Of a stretch of DNA of 64,000 nucleotides, positions 23,546 through 35,694 are shown one piece after another; positions within the stretch are counted from its first letter, which is position 1, and each line of letters opens with the position of its first letter. The DNA is taken from assembly GCA_023653785.1 (NCBI GenBank), contig JAMKCH010022281.1, forward strand, positions 1 through 64,000. The letters are read 5' to 3'. Below the pieces are notes generated by a model. That model searched no databases. It saw only the letters and a program-made list of their open reading frames with translations, and was not told where the DNA came from. Origin of the DNA: Ophioderma brevispina (Eukaryota > Echinodermata > Ophiuroidea > Amphilepidida > Ophiodermatidae). The translations under genes and the position numbers were made by a program.

Positions 23546-24250
23546 CTACACGCCTATCGTCCTGAACTTTTTAGTTGTTGCTGCACCTTCTCATACGTCA
23601 CCTTCTGCATTATTAAACTTTGTCACCAACCCCCCCCTTAAAGGGTCCCTGGTCTGACTACCGACCACAGGGCCCCTTTGGAACTATACCAGGACCAGGG
23701 CCTTTTACTAGTTGCCCCAAAATCCCAAGGTCTTTCCTTCCTTGCAAACATCCAATAACCCCTTCCACACTGTCTGGAGCCCTTCCAGCTGGCACAAGCG
23801 TCCCTTTCGCCCAACTACACAATGATCCCCCTTCCTCATCTACCAAAGATGGCCCTTTCCCAACTAAGCCAGGTTCCTCCTTCCAACTAACACCAGGGCA
23901 CATTTCTTTTTCTACATTACCTATCCACACCTTATCCTTTTTTTTTTATCTATATGGACAACTTCCCCAACTACTCACTCCCAAAACCCCTGGTCCCTTT
24001 TTTTTGGTATTCCACACCATGCGCTATATGAATTTGGGCAGAAGCGCTTGAGGAATCTAAAATGGCAATACCTCATTGCATACCATGAAACCTCTACCGA
24101 TTTCTCTCAACCTCCCAGAGTTTCCTTTCCCACTACCCCCCCGTGTTCTCTTTCCACAACAGCCAGGTTACCACATTATAAGGGTGTTTGCCAATCACCC
24201 CTTCCAACCAACACAGACCCCTCCAATCAGGTCTCTTTTCAACCAATTGA
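23546..24250. repeat. Degenerate C-rich minisatellite
   Basis: Repeated short blocks of CCCTTTCC/CCAACTA/CCAGG with poor spacing give a C/T-rich plus strand. They account for an apparent proline/serine/glycine-rich frame. No domain is recognisable and I do not treat it as a gene. Confidence 0.5.
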
Positions 24251-24284
24251 AAAAATACTTGAAAAAAAAATTTTTAATTATTTT

Positions 24285-26035
24285 TATAAATGGAGTGTAA
24301 TTTTTGGTTTTTGTGATCATTTTTTTTTTATTATATTTTAAATCTTATTTTTATTTATTGGGTCACTATTTGGTCACATTTCCTATTTTTTTTATTTTTA
24401 TAATTGTTTAAAAAAAAAAAAAACATTTTTCTTTGTATTTTCTTGTTTTTTTGTATGTTTTGTCTTTTTTTTCATTTTTAAAATCAACGGGTTTTATATT
24501 CCGTTTAATTAGTTGTATACTTTTCGTTTTAATATTTGCTCATTTTTAAATGCTTATTTTATTGTTTCATCATTTTGTTCGTAATTCCGATATTTTGATT
24601 ATTCTTTGTAAACTTTTACTTACTACTTACACTAACGTTGTTCGTATTATCTCGTTTCACCATCATTGTTTATTTATTATTGCTGTGTTTTTATTTTATT
24701 ATTTTTTAATAATCCACGCCACTCTTACCTGCCACACTCCTTTTGCTTTTCATATTGTATCACGTGTATTTTTTGTTGAATTTAGTTGCATTTTGTTATT
24801 ATTTTTACATTTTTTTGTTTATTAACTTTTGTTTATTGAGGCCCAATGGAATTGATCTTTATTCCATTAGCCGCCGCCTGATTTTCATTTGTCAAACTTT
24901 CATTATTTTGGTTTAAAGTCATATGTGTCGGAAATCTTAAATACAATGGGCGGGAGTGGGAACTTTCAGCTTCTCATATATCAGGCATGTCGTTGTGGCT
25001 GAGGGGTTTTCCTCTACTTAGTGGTTAATAATGAAAATTTTAAGGATTCCCCTACCAATGGCCTCCTGATCATACCCGCGATCGAGCTTACAATAGTCAT
25101 CTTGAAAATTGATTTTTTTTTGAAGGCAATATTACATTAAAAGTAATCAACTGTTATAATAAGTCTGATGTTAGATATATTAATTTAGGTTGTAGACACC
25201 ATCTTATATACAATGACGTAAACATTTATATGAAATCTTGAAAATAATGATAATGAAATATGACCTCCTCCTTTTTTTCGAACAGTCAACCGGAACTAAC
25301 AATCCAATTCATTGGGCTTAATCATTTTTGTTTTATTTAATCTGCTTATATTATTTTATGTATTTTTAATTAATTTTAATTTAAATATGTTTTTCTTTTA
25401 AATTCTCTTATTTTGTTCCCGTCGCCTTCTTTTTTCTTCTTTTTTATTTGTCTTTAATCGTTTTTCTTATTTTTCACGTCATTGATCCATTGTTAATTTT
25501 TTTGAATTTTATTTTTGTATTTTTATTTATATTAACAGTTTATTTTCTTTTGTTTCCATGGTAATTTTGTTTTATTATTTTAGTTTATCAACTAGCTTTA
25601 TTTTTTATTATTTAAAGATTTTATTTTTATTATTCATTTATTTTAGTATTTTTTTTATATTGGTGTATTTTCATTTAGTGTCATTTGTTATATTTTTTGT
25701 GTGAAAAAAACTCTTATAAAAAAAATATTTTTGTTATTCATTTTAAATTTGCTTTTTTATATTACATTTTATGTTTTTTTAATTAATTTTAAGTAATTGA
25801 TTGTTTTTCTTTTAAAATCGTATCTGTTATTTGTTTTTATTCTTTTTTATTTGGTAATTTAGAGCGTTTCTATGTCTTTTTTTTCAACACATCATTGTTG
25901 AGCAATTGTTTTAATAATTCTTTTGGGTTTTTTTTTTTATTTTGTATTTTATTATGTTTAAATTTATTTCTTGTTGCTTTCGCGTTTGTAATCTTGTTTT
26001 ATTATTAGTTATTTTCATTTTGGCTACTTATTCCC
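24285..26035. repeat. T-biased low-complexity region
   Basis: The plus strand is dominated by T with scattered A over 24285-24840 and again 25318-26035. The 477-bp insertion at 24841-25317 interrupts it and has normal composition. The bias stops sharply near 26040, where the plus strand becomes A-rich. Confidence 0.75.
24841..25317. mobile_element. Inverted-repeat insertion in the T-rich region
   Basis: Left end GCCCAATGGAATTGAT. The right end on the other strand is GCCCAATGAATTGGATTG. Composition changes abruptly at both ends. The inside has a GTGGCTGAGGGGTTTTCC segment at about 24994 that recalls an A box, and GCGATCGAGCTT at about 25079 that weakly recalls a B box. A SINE-like insert is therefore an alternative. 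Confidence 0.55.
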
Positions 26036-26202
26036 ACATTTCGTGATTCAATTTAAAAAGAGTTGTAGGTTGTTTAACAAAAGGAAAAAAAAGGGGAAAA
26101 GGAGAAAAAAAGCAAACAACAGCACATTTTTCCTGGTAAAAACAGCTCAAAACAGAACAAACCTAAATAAGAACAATGAGCAAATCACATCATTCTTGAC
26201 CG

Positions 26203-26291
26203 TTCGAACTCATGACCAAATGGGGGAACAATATCTGCTAGTGTGGTAAGCGCCTTAAAACTTAAACCGCTACGCTACATAGCACTTTTAA
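26203..26291 (-). mobile_element. tRNA-like SINE head
   Basis: On the minus strand the sequence has TAGCGTAGCGGTTTAAG, which fits the A-box consensus TRGCNNAGYGG, and about 50 bases later GAGTTCGAACGG, close to a B box. Intervening sequence does not fold as a canonical tRNA. It is probably the head of a tRNA-derived SINE or a tRNA pseudogene. Confidence 0.5.
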
Positions 26292-26329
26292 AAATCAATG
26301 TTTGTAATCTGCTCAGTGTTCACGCACAA

Positions 26330-26990
26330 GTGTGAAGAAGACCACAACTCGAGGTCGCGATTGACATGACCCAATATGGCGTGTTTACGTGGAGGAAACC
26401 ATTATGCAGTGTTTTTAAAAAACGTTAAAAATAGTCCTTAATTTCGCAAGGAAAATGGAGAAACTTCTTCTTGATTAAATCTCTGCCGAAAGAAATTATT
26501 TTTAGGTCATCGGGTAATCTCGAGCAACTCATTTATTTTCCATCCACCATATTTGGAACATCCGCTATGTAACATTTCTGTGTTCAGTAGAAACCCCCAA
26601 TTTGGCTACAGTTTTTCCTACGGCGGTCCGAAGTGTTTAGGCTGTGTCCAGACTGCGAAAGATACAATTTTTTTAAATCTTAGTACTGCCGCGAGCATTA
26701 ACGTTATCACGGAAAACGAGGGGTTTCTATGGAGATTTTTACATCAGAAGGTCCGTTACCATGTTTGAATATGTATCGTAATTGGGTCTGCCCTATAGAA
26801 CCTACAGCGATAAAATTGAACGTTTTGTCGGGTAAAAAAACTCAAAAAACTAAAAAAGACTGTCGCAAACACGGAAAAGTAACGCACACCGCGCTATAAC
26901 CGGTCCGCATCCTTTACACTTACCGGACCCGCCGTAACGGTATCCCAAAGCCAATCTAATAGGTGCGCCCCGTCGGCGCCCTAAAAAGGT
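26330..26990. other. CpG-richer block, function unknown
   Basis: CpG content is raised relative to the neighbours (CTCGAGGTCGCG, CGGCGGTCCG, CCGCGCTATAACCGGTCCG, CCCGTCGGCGCCC). No splice-bounded coding frame was recognised. It could be a decayed promoter region or a repeat. Confidence 0.3.
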
Positions 26991-28495
26991 GCCTCATTTC
27001 CTTTCCTTAAACATACTGACAGATGATCCACGATGATTAGAATTTTAGCAATGCCAAATTTGCAGTGGGAAGATAAAAGAAAAAACCCTCCCTCCCTCCA
27101 ACTTTTCAAAAGACCTGGGGTCGAGAAACTAATACTTATTTGTCTATGGGGATAACCAACTACATTATGTTTAGGACTGTTTAGAGTCCATAATCAGAAA
27201 CTTGAGAGTCACCTTCAACTGTTTCAAGAAACACCCTGAAGTGATCCTTCTCTCGACAAGATCCTCTACCCCTTCCCCCTTTTTCCCCCAAATCCGTCTT
27301 CTAACATTCAGTACAAAACGCTATGAAGAATGACATATACCGAGGCTGGCTGAACATGCTGAAGACATCATCACATCATCCCGTGGGCATGTTAATTGGG
27401 GGACATGTCTGTTTCATTACGCTCCTGACCCAAGTCCCATCATGGTTGGTGGTGACAATACGGAGCCTAGCTCCTTCCGCTAATCCGCTTTGTATTAAAC
27501 TAGTCTTGGTTATACTCTACACACTAACAACTGTCCAGCGTTATCTGAATTATCCTTCCCCTGTTAGGAGACGTTTCCTTTTGATCTGTCAAAAAAAATA
27601 CAAATTAGGTGTAAAATTGTAAGTTTAAGCATTGTTAAGTACAATTCATATTGTTTTATTAACTATTTAAGCGAACACGCCACGGTTTGTCGGTCCCCAT
27701 CCTCGTTCCAGGGGTTCCGAAAGTGACCCTTTATGGGACCAATTTTCCGTGAAATAAATAAGAGACCAGTTTTTGTTGAAAATATACTATAGTTTTCAGT
27801 TAAATACAACCCCTAAAAGACCAATGTGCAGTGAAATTATACCCTTGCGGGACCTTTCTCAACGATAAAAATATATACTTTTAAAATAATCAATATTCAA
27901 GAAATACCCTTGTGCTACCTGCAAAATTACACACACCTCATGGTTCTTCGGTCTGATATCATATGTTAGGTTATTTTCTATTGTTTGTATCAATGAACCA
28001 GTCCACATCACAATAATTTTATACCCCCTAGCGTAGCGAGAACTTTATGTTTGTGAATTTGATACCCCTAGCCGTAGTCCCTCATTTGCAGCTACTCCTC
28101 TTGGAACGAACATGGGTCCCAACCAAAATCCAAGAACCCCCCCCCCCCCGACTTGGGCAAAACCGTTTTGCTTTCTGTACTATACCATCCCATGACCGTA
28201 ATTTTTCGTTTTAATTTTATTTGATGCCCCACGGAGTACTTGAGTTTGAGTTTGTAGAGTTATATTCCAACATGTCTATGCCACTTTTTGAAGTGAAGGT
28301 TTGTACATTTTTCGGTAAAACCGAGGAAAAAATCCTATTTCAGTAACTACAATCATGGAAAAAAATGTTGCACTCTTGATAACCAATTTGCGACAGTCCC
28401 CATTTCTCCCCGCTGAATAAAATTGGGCAAGTAATTGTTCAATAGCGGCAAGGGGTCCTTCCTCTTAACTATGCCCGTGAAACGGGGCTAGTATT
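26991..28495. other. Unannotated sequence
   Basis: No gene or clear repeat recognised apart from a C13 tract at 28137-28149. Confidence 0.5.
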
Positions 28496-28504
28496 CTTTC
28501 TGCT

Positions 28505-28595
28505 TATGCTGTTTAGTTATCTTCTCCTTCTTCTCCTTCTTTCCGACCATCGCTTTTTTTCGCCTTCTTCTTCTGCCCTTCTTCTGCCAACGCTG
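28505..28595. repeat. Imperfect (CTT)n microsatellite
   Basis: TTCTCCTTCTTCTCC grading into CTTCTTCTGCCC. It gives lysine/arginine-rich or leucine-rich apparent frames that are artefacts. Confidence 0.8.
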
Positions 28596-28639
28596 GGGCC
28601 GATATGGACCAAAATCGGTCAGAAGACCACCACTGAGCC

Positions 28640-29325
28640 AAGCTACATCAGGGGTGTACCTAGTTTGATGACCTTTGACCCTCTCGTAGGGGTCAAAAGA
28701 GGTCAAAACTAAAAATCTTGTGGAAGCCTACTTCTACATATAAGGTGCGCTACTGCTGAAATTCTGCATGAGCATCGTCCTTTGGTCAGTGTATCAGCTT
28801 TGTCCACAGAAATTAATATGGAATCATTAACATTCCCAAACTGCGGTCAATTATCTAATTAAATATGGAAAAATGCTATATCTCACAAATCGATAAACAC
28901 TTGGATAGTGATGTTCTGTGGCAAAAGTTGCGATTATGTCAGAACTGATCATGTGACAGAATATTGGCCCCAGGGGGTCACGTGTAAGATATGCAATGAG
29001 CTAATTCATATCAAAAACGCTATAACTCATCAACCAAGTAGATATTTAATGTCAAATATGTTCCAGAACCACTGGGAAAAGCTCATTTTCTTACTGTGCA
29101 CAATATGGGGTCAAAGGTCAAAATGGGGTAAACTAGAAGCTTAATTGACCTACATAGCTATGCCATCTTGTAGGCCTCAATGAAAAGTGAAAGTGTCCAC
29201 AGTAACCCCGCTCTAAGAGCCATCGTTAAGGGTCAAAGGTCAACATGAAATGGATCTAACTATTATATATGCCATCGTGTAGGCCTCGATGCAAAATGAA
29301 AGGGTCAAAGGTCAACAACAACAAC
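28640..29325. repeat. Degenerate repeat array with GGTCAAAGGTCAA motifs
   Basis: GGGTCAAAGGTCAA occurs at about 29109, 29229 and 29301, with a variant, GGGGTCAAAAGAGGTCAA, at about 28690. The spacing of about 70-120 bp and the shared TATGCCATC-TGTAGGCCTC-ATGAAAA blocks show a diverged tandem array. The hexamer pair is the classic one-base-spaced nuclear-receptor response element, but repetition alone may explain it. Confidence 0.6.
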
Positions 29326-30100
29326 TCGACATGTGCACTATGACTTCATCATACGTAACGGGCATAGTCTCCTGGAGTTGTCTAGTTGCCATATCCTTCC
29401 TCATCCCCCATCGATCAATGTTGGGGGACCTGAAGAGGCTACTGACAACATGCATTGCATTGGGGGAGAGGGGGTTTGCTTTCCACCGAAATCGGACAAA
29501 GTGTGGCAACATTTTTTTCCATGATTGTAGTTCCAGTTTGCTACAATGACATCGGTTTTTACCCTCATCCAATACTCACTGTAACCATGGTGACAGTGCA
29601 CGGCTAACCAACTGGGGGGAGAGAGGTTCTTGCAACTCTCTTATAAATTTGCTAACAAATACGCAATGGTGATAAATTTGGTATTAATGTATAGTTATTG
29701 GTCTCCTCTTTGATTGATTTGATTGATTGATTGATACCAAATAAGTACCAACCTTTTGACGTTGCAATTATACCATAATCTCTGGATCTTTTATGAATAA
29801 GAGTAGCACCGATAAATATATAAAGCACTTTCATACATGAGACAGGTAAGAAATCTACTGGGGCAATAATCTATATCCCTAATGTCCTTTGAGCCTTCAA
29901 ACCCACCTGACCAAAAAAAATCACGAAGCGGACCCCTGCCTTGAATTAGTGGGAAATTGCTCCAAGATCTGACAAAAAATAACGCTACCTCACTTTTTGC
30001 GGTGATCATCAGATTTTCCTCTAGGGACGTAATGGATATAAAATCACTATATGTGACACGATATATGGATGCCCCAAAATCTCTCGTACTTTTAAATGCC
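29326..30100. other. Unannotated sequence
   Basis: No gene recognised. A short GATT/GATTGATT run is at about 29711-29736. Confidence 0.5.
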
Positions 30101-30520
30101 TTTCTTGTGTAAATATAGAAAACGCCCAAACATCCGATTTGTGCTGGTACCAAAATTCGTAATTGATTATTGATGTTCTGATTTTTATCAAGAATGATGC
30201 CAGTTAATCATCATTATGGTTACCTTCTTTGTGAAATTCAAAAATCATATGCTTCAACCTTCTCATTTTCGAAATATTTCAATTTTGTAAACTAGCTACA
30301 TCTGACATTATTAGATCATCGCCATCAGTTGCAGTCTTCAAACAAAGCTTGAAAACTCATATTTTTAGTAGCTTTTGCAGTTTGTTGCTGATGTTTCTTT
30401 ATGTATGTAATGCGCAATGATCATATTGGTTGGAATTGCGCAATATAAGCACCGTTATTATTATTAGTATTATTAAGTTTTCAAAATCAACGTTTTCATG
30501 AGGATCCATGCTCGCGCGCT

Positions 30521-30659
30521 CACACACGCACACACATACACATACATGCACATACACATGTACATGCATACATACACACATACACAAATAAATACATACA
30601 TACATACATACATACATACATGCACACACACACATACATACATACATATACACACACAT
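30521..30659. repeat. (CA)n/(CATA)n microsatellite
   Basis: About 140 bp of CACACA and CATACATA repeats within block L of unit 1. The corresponding stretch in unit 2 (about 39450) is only a few repeats long, so the array expanded in unit 1 or shrank in unit 2. Confidence 0.9.
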
Positions 30660-33600
30660 CAAAAACAAACATGATTAGGAACAATGAATATGTTTTATAT
30701 AAGTGCTATACTCTTAGTTCTTAAAATAGGTGGTCGTAGATGCATTCAAAATAGCACTATTGCAACCAAATTGACATTGCTTTAAAGAGAATTTCATCTG
30801 AATTTGCCCATAGCTGCTTCATCTGTTGATACTTTTTGAGGGACACTACCTCACTTTAAAGTTAACCCTAACCATTGAAACCCATTAACGGTAACTCAAT
30901 GTGTGGAGTATACTTAATACGTATCCGGACTTAAAAAGGAATGACGGTGCCGTATCTCCCTTTGAGAGTTGATTCACTTTTCTTCTTTGGATAACCTACA
31001 ACTCCAAACTCAATTCGAGATCTATGTAAAGAAACAGACCTTTTGACTGTCATTTTACCTACATTCAAAAAGTCTTATTTACATATTACTAAATGTTAGA
31101 CCCTTAACGGTAAGTGTCAGAGTGAAAAAAGGTTACAAGTTTACAGTTAGACCACGTCATATGACCCAAATAGTAACCAGCTATTAACAGAACTCTCTTG
31201 AACAAGTCAATACCCCGCGCTTTAATATTTTTACATCTTAGAAATGATTTGGGGTCAGTATTATTGTGTTATAACGTCGAAAAGATGGGGGTAGGAATGC
31301 TTCTCTTCCTGATTTACGTACCCAAGAGCGAATATAATCAGCGCCATCTTGAAAAACGTGCTAGCATGTACACAAAATAAAAATGCCTTAAATTCTTTAT
31401 GTGCTTCTAAAATATCGCCCAGGTTCTTATCTCAACAATTTGCCATTTTAAGTTCATTTAGCAAAACATGTCTCCTTGCGGCGGCCATCTTGGACGCCTA
31501 GATGTTTAAGCCCTCTTCAGGATGTTTAAAACTTGATTTCGTGTAGTCGAGGATGAAATTTCTATCTGTGATGAAATTATAATGGCAGTTTTCCATAAAA
31601 CAATGGCAGGCCATTTTGAAATAGACAGGACACGCTAACGTGCAGTTTTTTCAGGGTGGAAACATACCTAATCCTAGTCAATGGGACATCCCCTTCAGGT
31701 GAAAAAGGGGAAAATTAATCACCAATTGGGTACAAGGAACAAAAATCAGGAGATGGCAGCTCATGGACTAAACAGTAGATTATATTGGACACCCGGGATT
31801 GGATAATTCGAGCAATGATCCCTAATGTATATGCTATGACATAATTTAGATCAAATAATGTGCTGTTTAATAAGGAACATAAAGAAAGAGCGAACGAAGG
31901 TTTAAGTATAATCGAAGAGTTAACCAAGTACATAACAGAGATGACAGATTCGAGTATTATTCTTGATCAAGCGTTGGTTAACCATTTGGAATTTTTGTCG
32001 TCAATCGATAGATAATCTGATGTTCTGACAGAATTTTAATTTGGAACAAAGAAAAATGACGCTTTGCTGTATAAAATCAAGCTTCCTTCTTGATGTCTGT
32101 CGTTTCAAAGACATCTCGTACTGTAAGTCGCTTACCAAATCCTAGTTAATACATGGTGTTGATTGAAAACGCCAGCCATCGCTTAATATACTCCCCGCCT
32201 AAAAAATCCGAACGATATAAATTACTGTATTAAAAAGGTATGTAGGTATGTAGGTGAATTATAATAATAAATGCCAGGAGCGTTGTTCGCGTAATGTGTT
32301 TGCTTATTGACCTGTATCCGTAATGCATTGATAACGAAGCATGATGTGGAAGTTTGAGAGATTTATCCAGCTGGCTTGGCGCGTTCATTTGAAAGCAAGT
32401 TTGAGCACGTTGATGGCCATTTCAACATCGTTCGGCTTTTAGGGTGGGGAGTCTATAACCCCGCGTAATCCTTTTTTCTGTCTTCTCTTGTTCTTTTACT
32501 TGAAACGTTCTCTAAATCATAGGTGCATATAGCCCGGCAGGTTGCCGTTTCCACATCGGATATTAGGGAGAGCGTTGAACCTAAGAGAAGTGAATACAAC
32601 TGGAATTAGCCATGACTTCCCACAAAATTTAATTAAAGATGGTAGCGCAAAGAGCAAAAGCGATCAATATGTATGGCTAGTGATAAGTGCCCAAAGAAAA
32701 CTGGCCAACATACAACAGTGATAAATACGATAGATCTCCAATTCCCTGAGCAGCCGCCTCTATAGCAGTTTGCTTAGGCCCCTTGTTCGCGATATTTAGT
32801 TGAATTGGTTTTCCCTTGGCCGGATGTGTCTATTGGAAGAAAGTAGGGCAAAAAACACTAGCAATGTTTATTATGAAAGGCGGATAAGGAAGAGAAGGAA
32901 ACAAGTTAGTTCAATATCATTTTATAGGAGCTCCTATTTCTAATGTAACAGAACCAGTCTTAATAAAACCATTTTTAAAGACTGCTTTAATTTCGTGAAA
33001 AAAATCGCACTCATGGCTTTAAATGCACACCATGATCAAATGGCGTCATATGGGCGGTTTTTTTTTCAAACTGAAATTTAGAGTTTGATTTTAGGCTACA
33101 AGAATTTATCCACCGTGAGAAAAAATAGATCCCATGATGACATTCTGTGCATGTTTGTAAGAATAGGGCACTCGATTCAGTTAGACTCTCCACCAACATT
33201 TAGTTTCAAGCTTTATATTCCGTATCGTCTATTGAAGCCCGGATATGGTTCCCGCCGACTCTAGTTACGCACACAGGGCTTTAGGATGATAAAGGGAATC
33301 TTGACACCTGTACCTTACTTCGCAAAATACGTTTTATTTACATCATGCGTAGACTTTGAAACATAAATTGGTAAAACTTCTAAGAACGATTCACAAGAAA
33401 AAAAATACTATGCTCATTTGAATAAAAGTATGCAAAACTTTCATTTTGGTCTCGAAATGCAATAATGCTTGCAAGGACACGGTGATGACTTGAAAATATA
33501 GCGTACACAAGCAGTTGAATATCACATGCATCATTCTTCTGAGAAAAAAGAATATAGATTGTGGCGTTTTTAAAACGCCACATACACAACATTAAACTTC

Positions 33601-33846
33601 TACCTAAAGCTCATTTAAAATATTTGGTCCCCTCTACGTCAACTATAAATTTTTAACCGAATCATATACCTTAACCCTCATTTACGGACCCGTTCCGCCA
33701 TTGGCGATCTTTATACAGTAATAACAGCATGCCATATTAGATTATGCATTTATCTTTATTGATAAAAACATGCATAATCGCGGCCCATCATTAAAATGAG
33801 TTATTGAACGTTCATTAATCAAACCAAAAAACGAAAAAACCTGATA

Positions 33847-33894
33847 GATTAATCAAAACCATATATTTTCTAATATCAATGGTTTTGATTAATC
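33847..33894. repeat. Perfect 16-bp-arm palindrome
   Basis: GATTAATCAAAACCAT and ATGGTTTTGATTAATC flank a 16-base loop. The same palindrome recurs in diverged copies at 40056-40106, 41052-41102 and about 44384-44432. Confidence 0.9.
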
Positions 33895-34688
33895 ATAAAC
33901 ACTAACCTATTTATAAGTACATACATTTTCACGCGGACCACATGGAAATTTTTCACTATATGACACTTGTCTATATATTTTTTATCCTTTTATTAGTGCG
34001 TAAAACAATTGGTCAAAGTCGAGAAGTTAATTACAATAATTAATTGGTAGCCTTTGTGGAGGTATCGTATGAGGTTGGTGTCGGGGTTGTTGCGCGGGTT
34101 AAACCATTCATTCAGTCAAATGAGGCTCGGTAGATTAATTTAATAGGATATGCAATTTGTGATATTTTGATTTGTAATCTGTTTTAGATTTATATTGAAT
34201 AATTAAAAAAAAACCATTTTTCTAACTTTGACATGAAAATACAAAAAAGGCAAAATCAGAAAGTTTTCAACCTTTTGTGAAACAATCTATTTTTTAGAAT
34301 TTGCAGGTTTGAACTTCAAGGAATTTATATTCTCCAATTTTTATAATTATGACCACCTAAAAACAACGTGTCATTTTCCGGGTCATTAGTCAACTATGCA
34401 CACTTACTACGAAAAAGTGTTCCAATTTTGACCACAAAAGGGTCAACTTTGACCCTTTTTGTGGTCAAAATTTAACCACTATTTCGGCGTAGTGTGCATA
34501 TTTGCTACTGACCCCGAAAATGAAAGTTGTTTTTTTTGGTGTACTGGCTAAATAAGTTACATTTTGGAAATGTTAAACAAACCTTTAAAATTGTATTATA
34601 AATATACCGTTCTTATGCTGTCCGCTAGGAAAGCGATGGACACCTTTCGACCTAACACCTATAATATTCTACGCTCCTCTACCACCCT

Positions 34689-34762
34689 GGCTTGTTAGCT
34701 CAATTGGTAAGGGCGCCGTCACTAGTTAATACGGAGGTTGCTGGTTCCGAGTCCGGCAAAGC
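34689..34762 (+). tRNA. tRNA-Thr(AGU)-like pseudogene or SINE head
   Basis: GGCTTGT opens an imperfect acceptor stem, followed by an exact A box (TAGCTCAATTGG), a four-pair D stem, an anticodon arm CCGT...ACGG with CTAGTTAA in the loop, and a T arm GCTGG/CCGGC. Extra bases in the anticodon loop and T loop (GGTTCCGAGTCC instead of GGTTCGAGTCC) break the canonical fold. A T9 run at about 34769 could act as a polymerase III terminator. Read without the extra base, the anticodon would be AGU. A working gene is unlikely. Unit 3 of the composite repeat lacks this sequence. Confidence 0.5.
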
Positions 34763-34942
34763 GCACACTTTTTTTTTCAACAGTTGTGTGGCGCTGGCCA
34801 TCTCCAGAAAAGATTAATAAATATCGTTACATTCAAGCAGGTTCATAGTTCAAGGAAAATGTGAAACAAAAATTGGTTATAAAGCTAAAAAAGTTTGTTT
34901 CCATCACGTGAATTTTCAAAAATCTGATGCGCTATGGCGTTG

Positions 34943-34964
34943 TTTTTTTTTTTGGGGGGGGGGG
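34943..34964. repeat. T11-G11 homopolymer pair
   Basis: Eleven T directly followed by eleven G. The same T(n)G(n) or C(n)A(n) arrangement recurs at 20100-20116, 22039-22072, 46183-46202 and 57333-57349. Confidence 0.95.
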
Positions 34965-35266
34965 AAGACGGGTGAAAGGAAGCAATTTTCCCAAGCATTT
35001 TAAAATCTTTTTTTCCCTACACCAATATCTGAGAGGAAATCATCCATCCTTATGCATACCCTTGTGTATTTGAGTAAGGTTGTTGGAAGATTTGGCAAAC
35101 CAAGTTTTTTTCCACTTCCTGTATCAACGTCATTAATATGGTTTTACCTTTTTTACTTTTTGCGGCAGTCTTGATATATTTTTAGAGGGGCAAGGTTGCA
35201 CATGGTTTAAAATGAAAACTAACTGGATAATTGTTTTGAAAAAAGTTTTGTAAAGATAATAAAAAG

Positions 35267-35694
35267 TATAGTTTTTCCAATCTACATATTTTAGTTTCGT
35301 AAACACTAAAGGTTAAAATGTTCAAGGTCATCCTGGGATTTCTTGAGAGTTCTGCGGTTTTCATGAAACTAATTCCATAGTGTTGGTGTGATCATTTCAT
35401 AACAGAAGATATATATTTGTTCTACATTTTGCCATTTCTATAATTAACTTGGAGTGTAAAGATTAGTGAATTCCATAGGCCATTTAGACATCGTTACATT
35501 TTGACCTCAAATTGTGTGACTAAAATCATAAAACGAAAGCAAGCACTATATTTCCCGGTCTTACGTGACTAAATGGAAATTTGAGACCATTTTTGAAAGG
35601 AATCTGAACAATCTGCATGAAACATTTGCCTCAGGGTGACCTTGAAACTTGTTACCCTTTATTAAACTATAACCCGTAGATAAGGCAAACTATA
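35267..35694. mobile_element. Foldback element, TATAGTTTG family (unit 1 copy)
   Basis: Left end TATAGTTTTTCCAATCTAC. Right end on the other strand TATAGTTTGCCTTATCTACG. The arms continue through AAGGTTAAAATGTTCAAGG and TCATCCTGGG on the left, matched by AAGGGTAACAAGTTTCAAGG and TCACCCTGAGG on the right. Relatives lie at 53101-53508 and, partly, at about 45660-46031. Confidence 0.65.

Noticed and set aside
23620..24051. 143-codon proline-rich frame
   Set aside because: It follows from a degenerate C-rich minisatellite; there is no domain, and the opposite strand is also open.
30399..30668. Cys/Met/Val/Tyr-rich frame on the minus strand
   Set aside because: Translation of the CA/CATA microsatellite.
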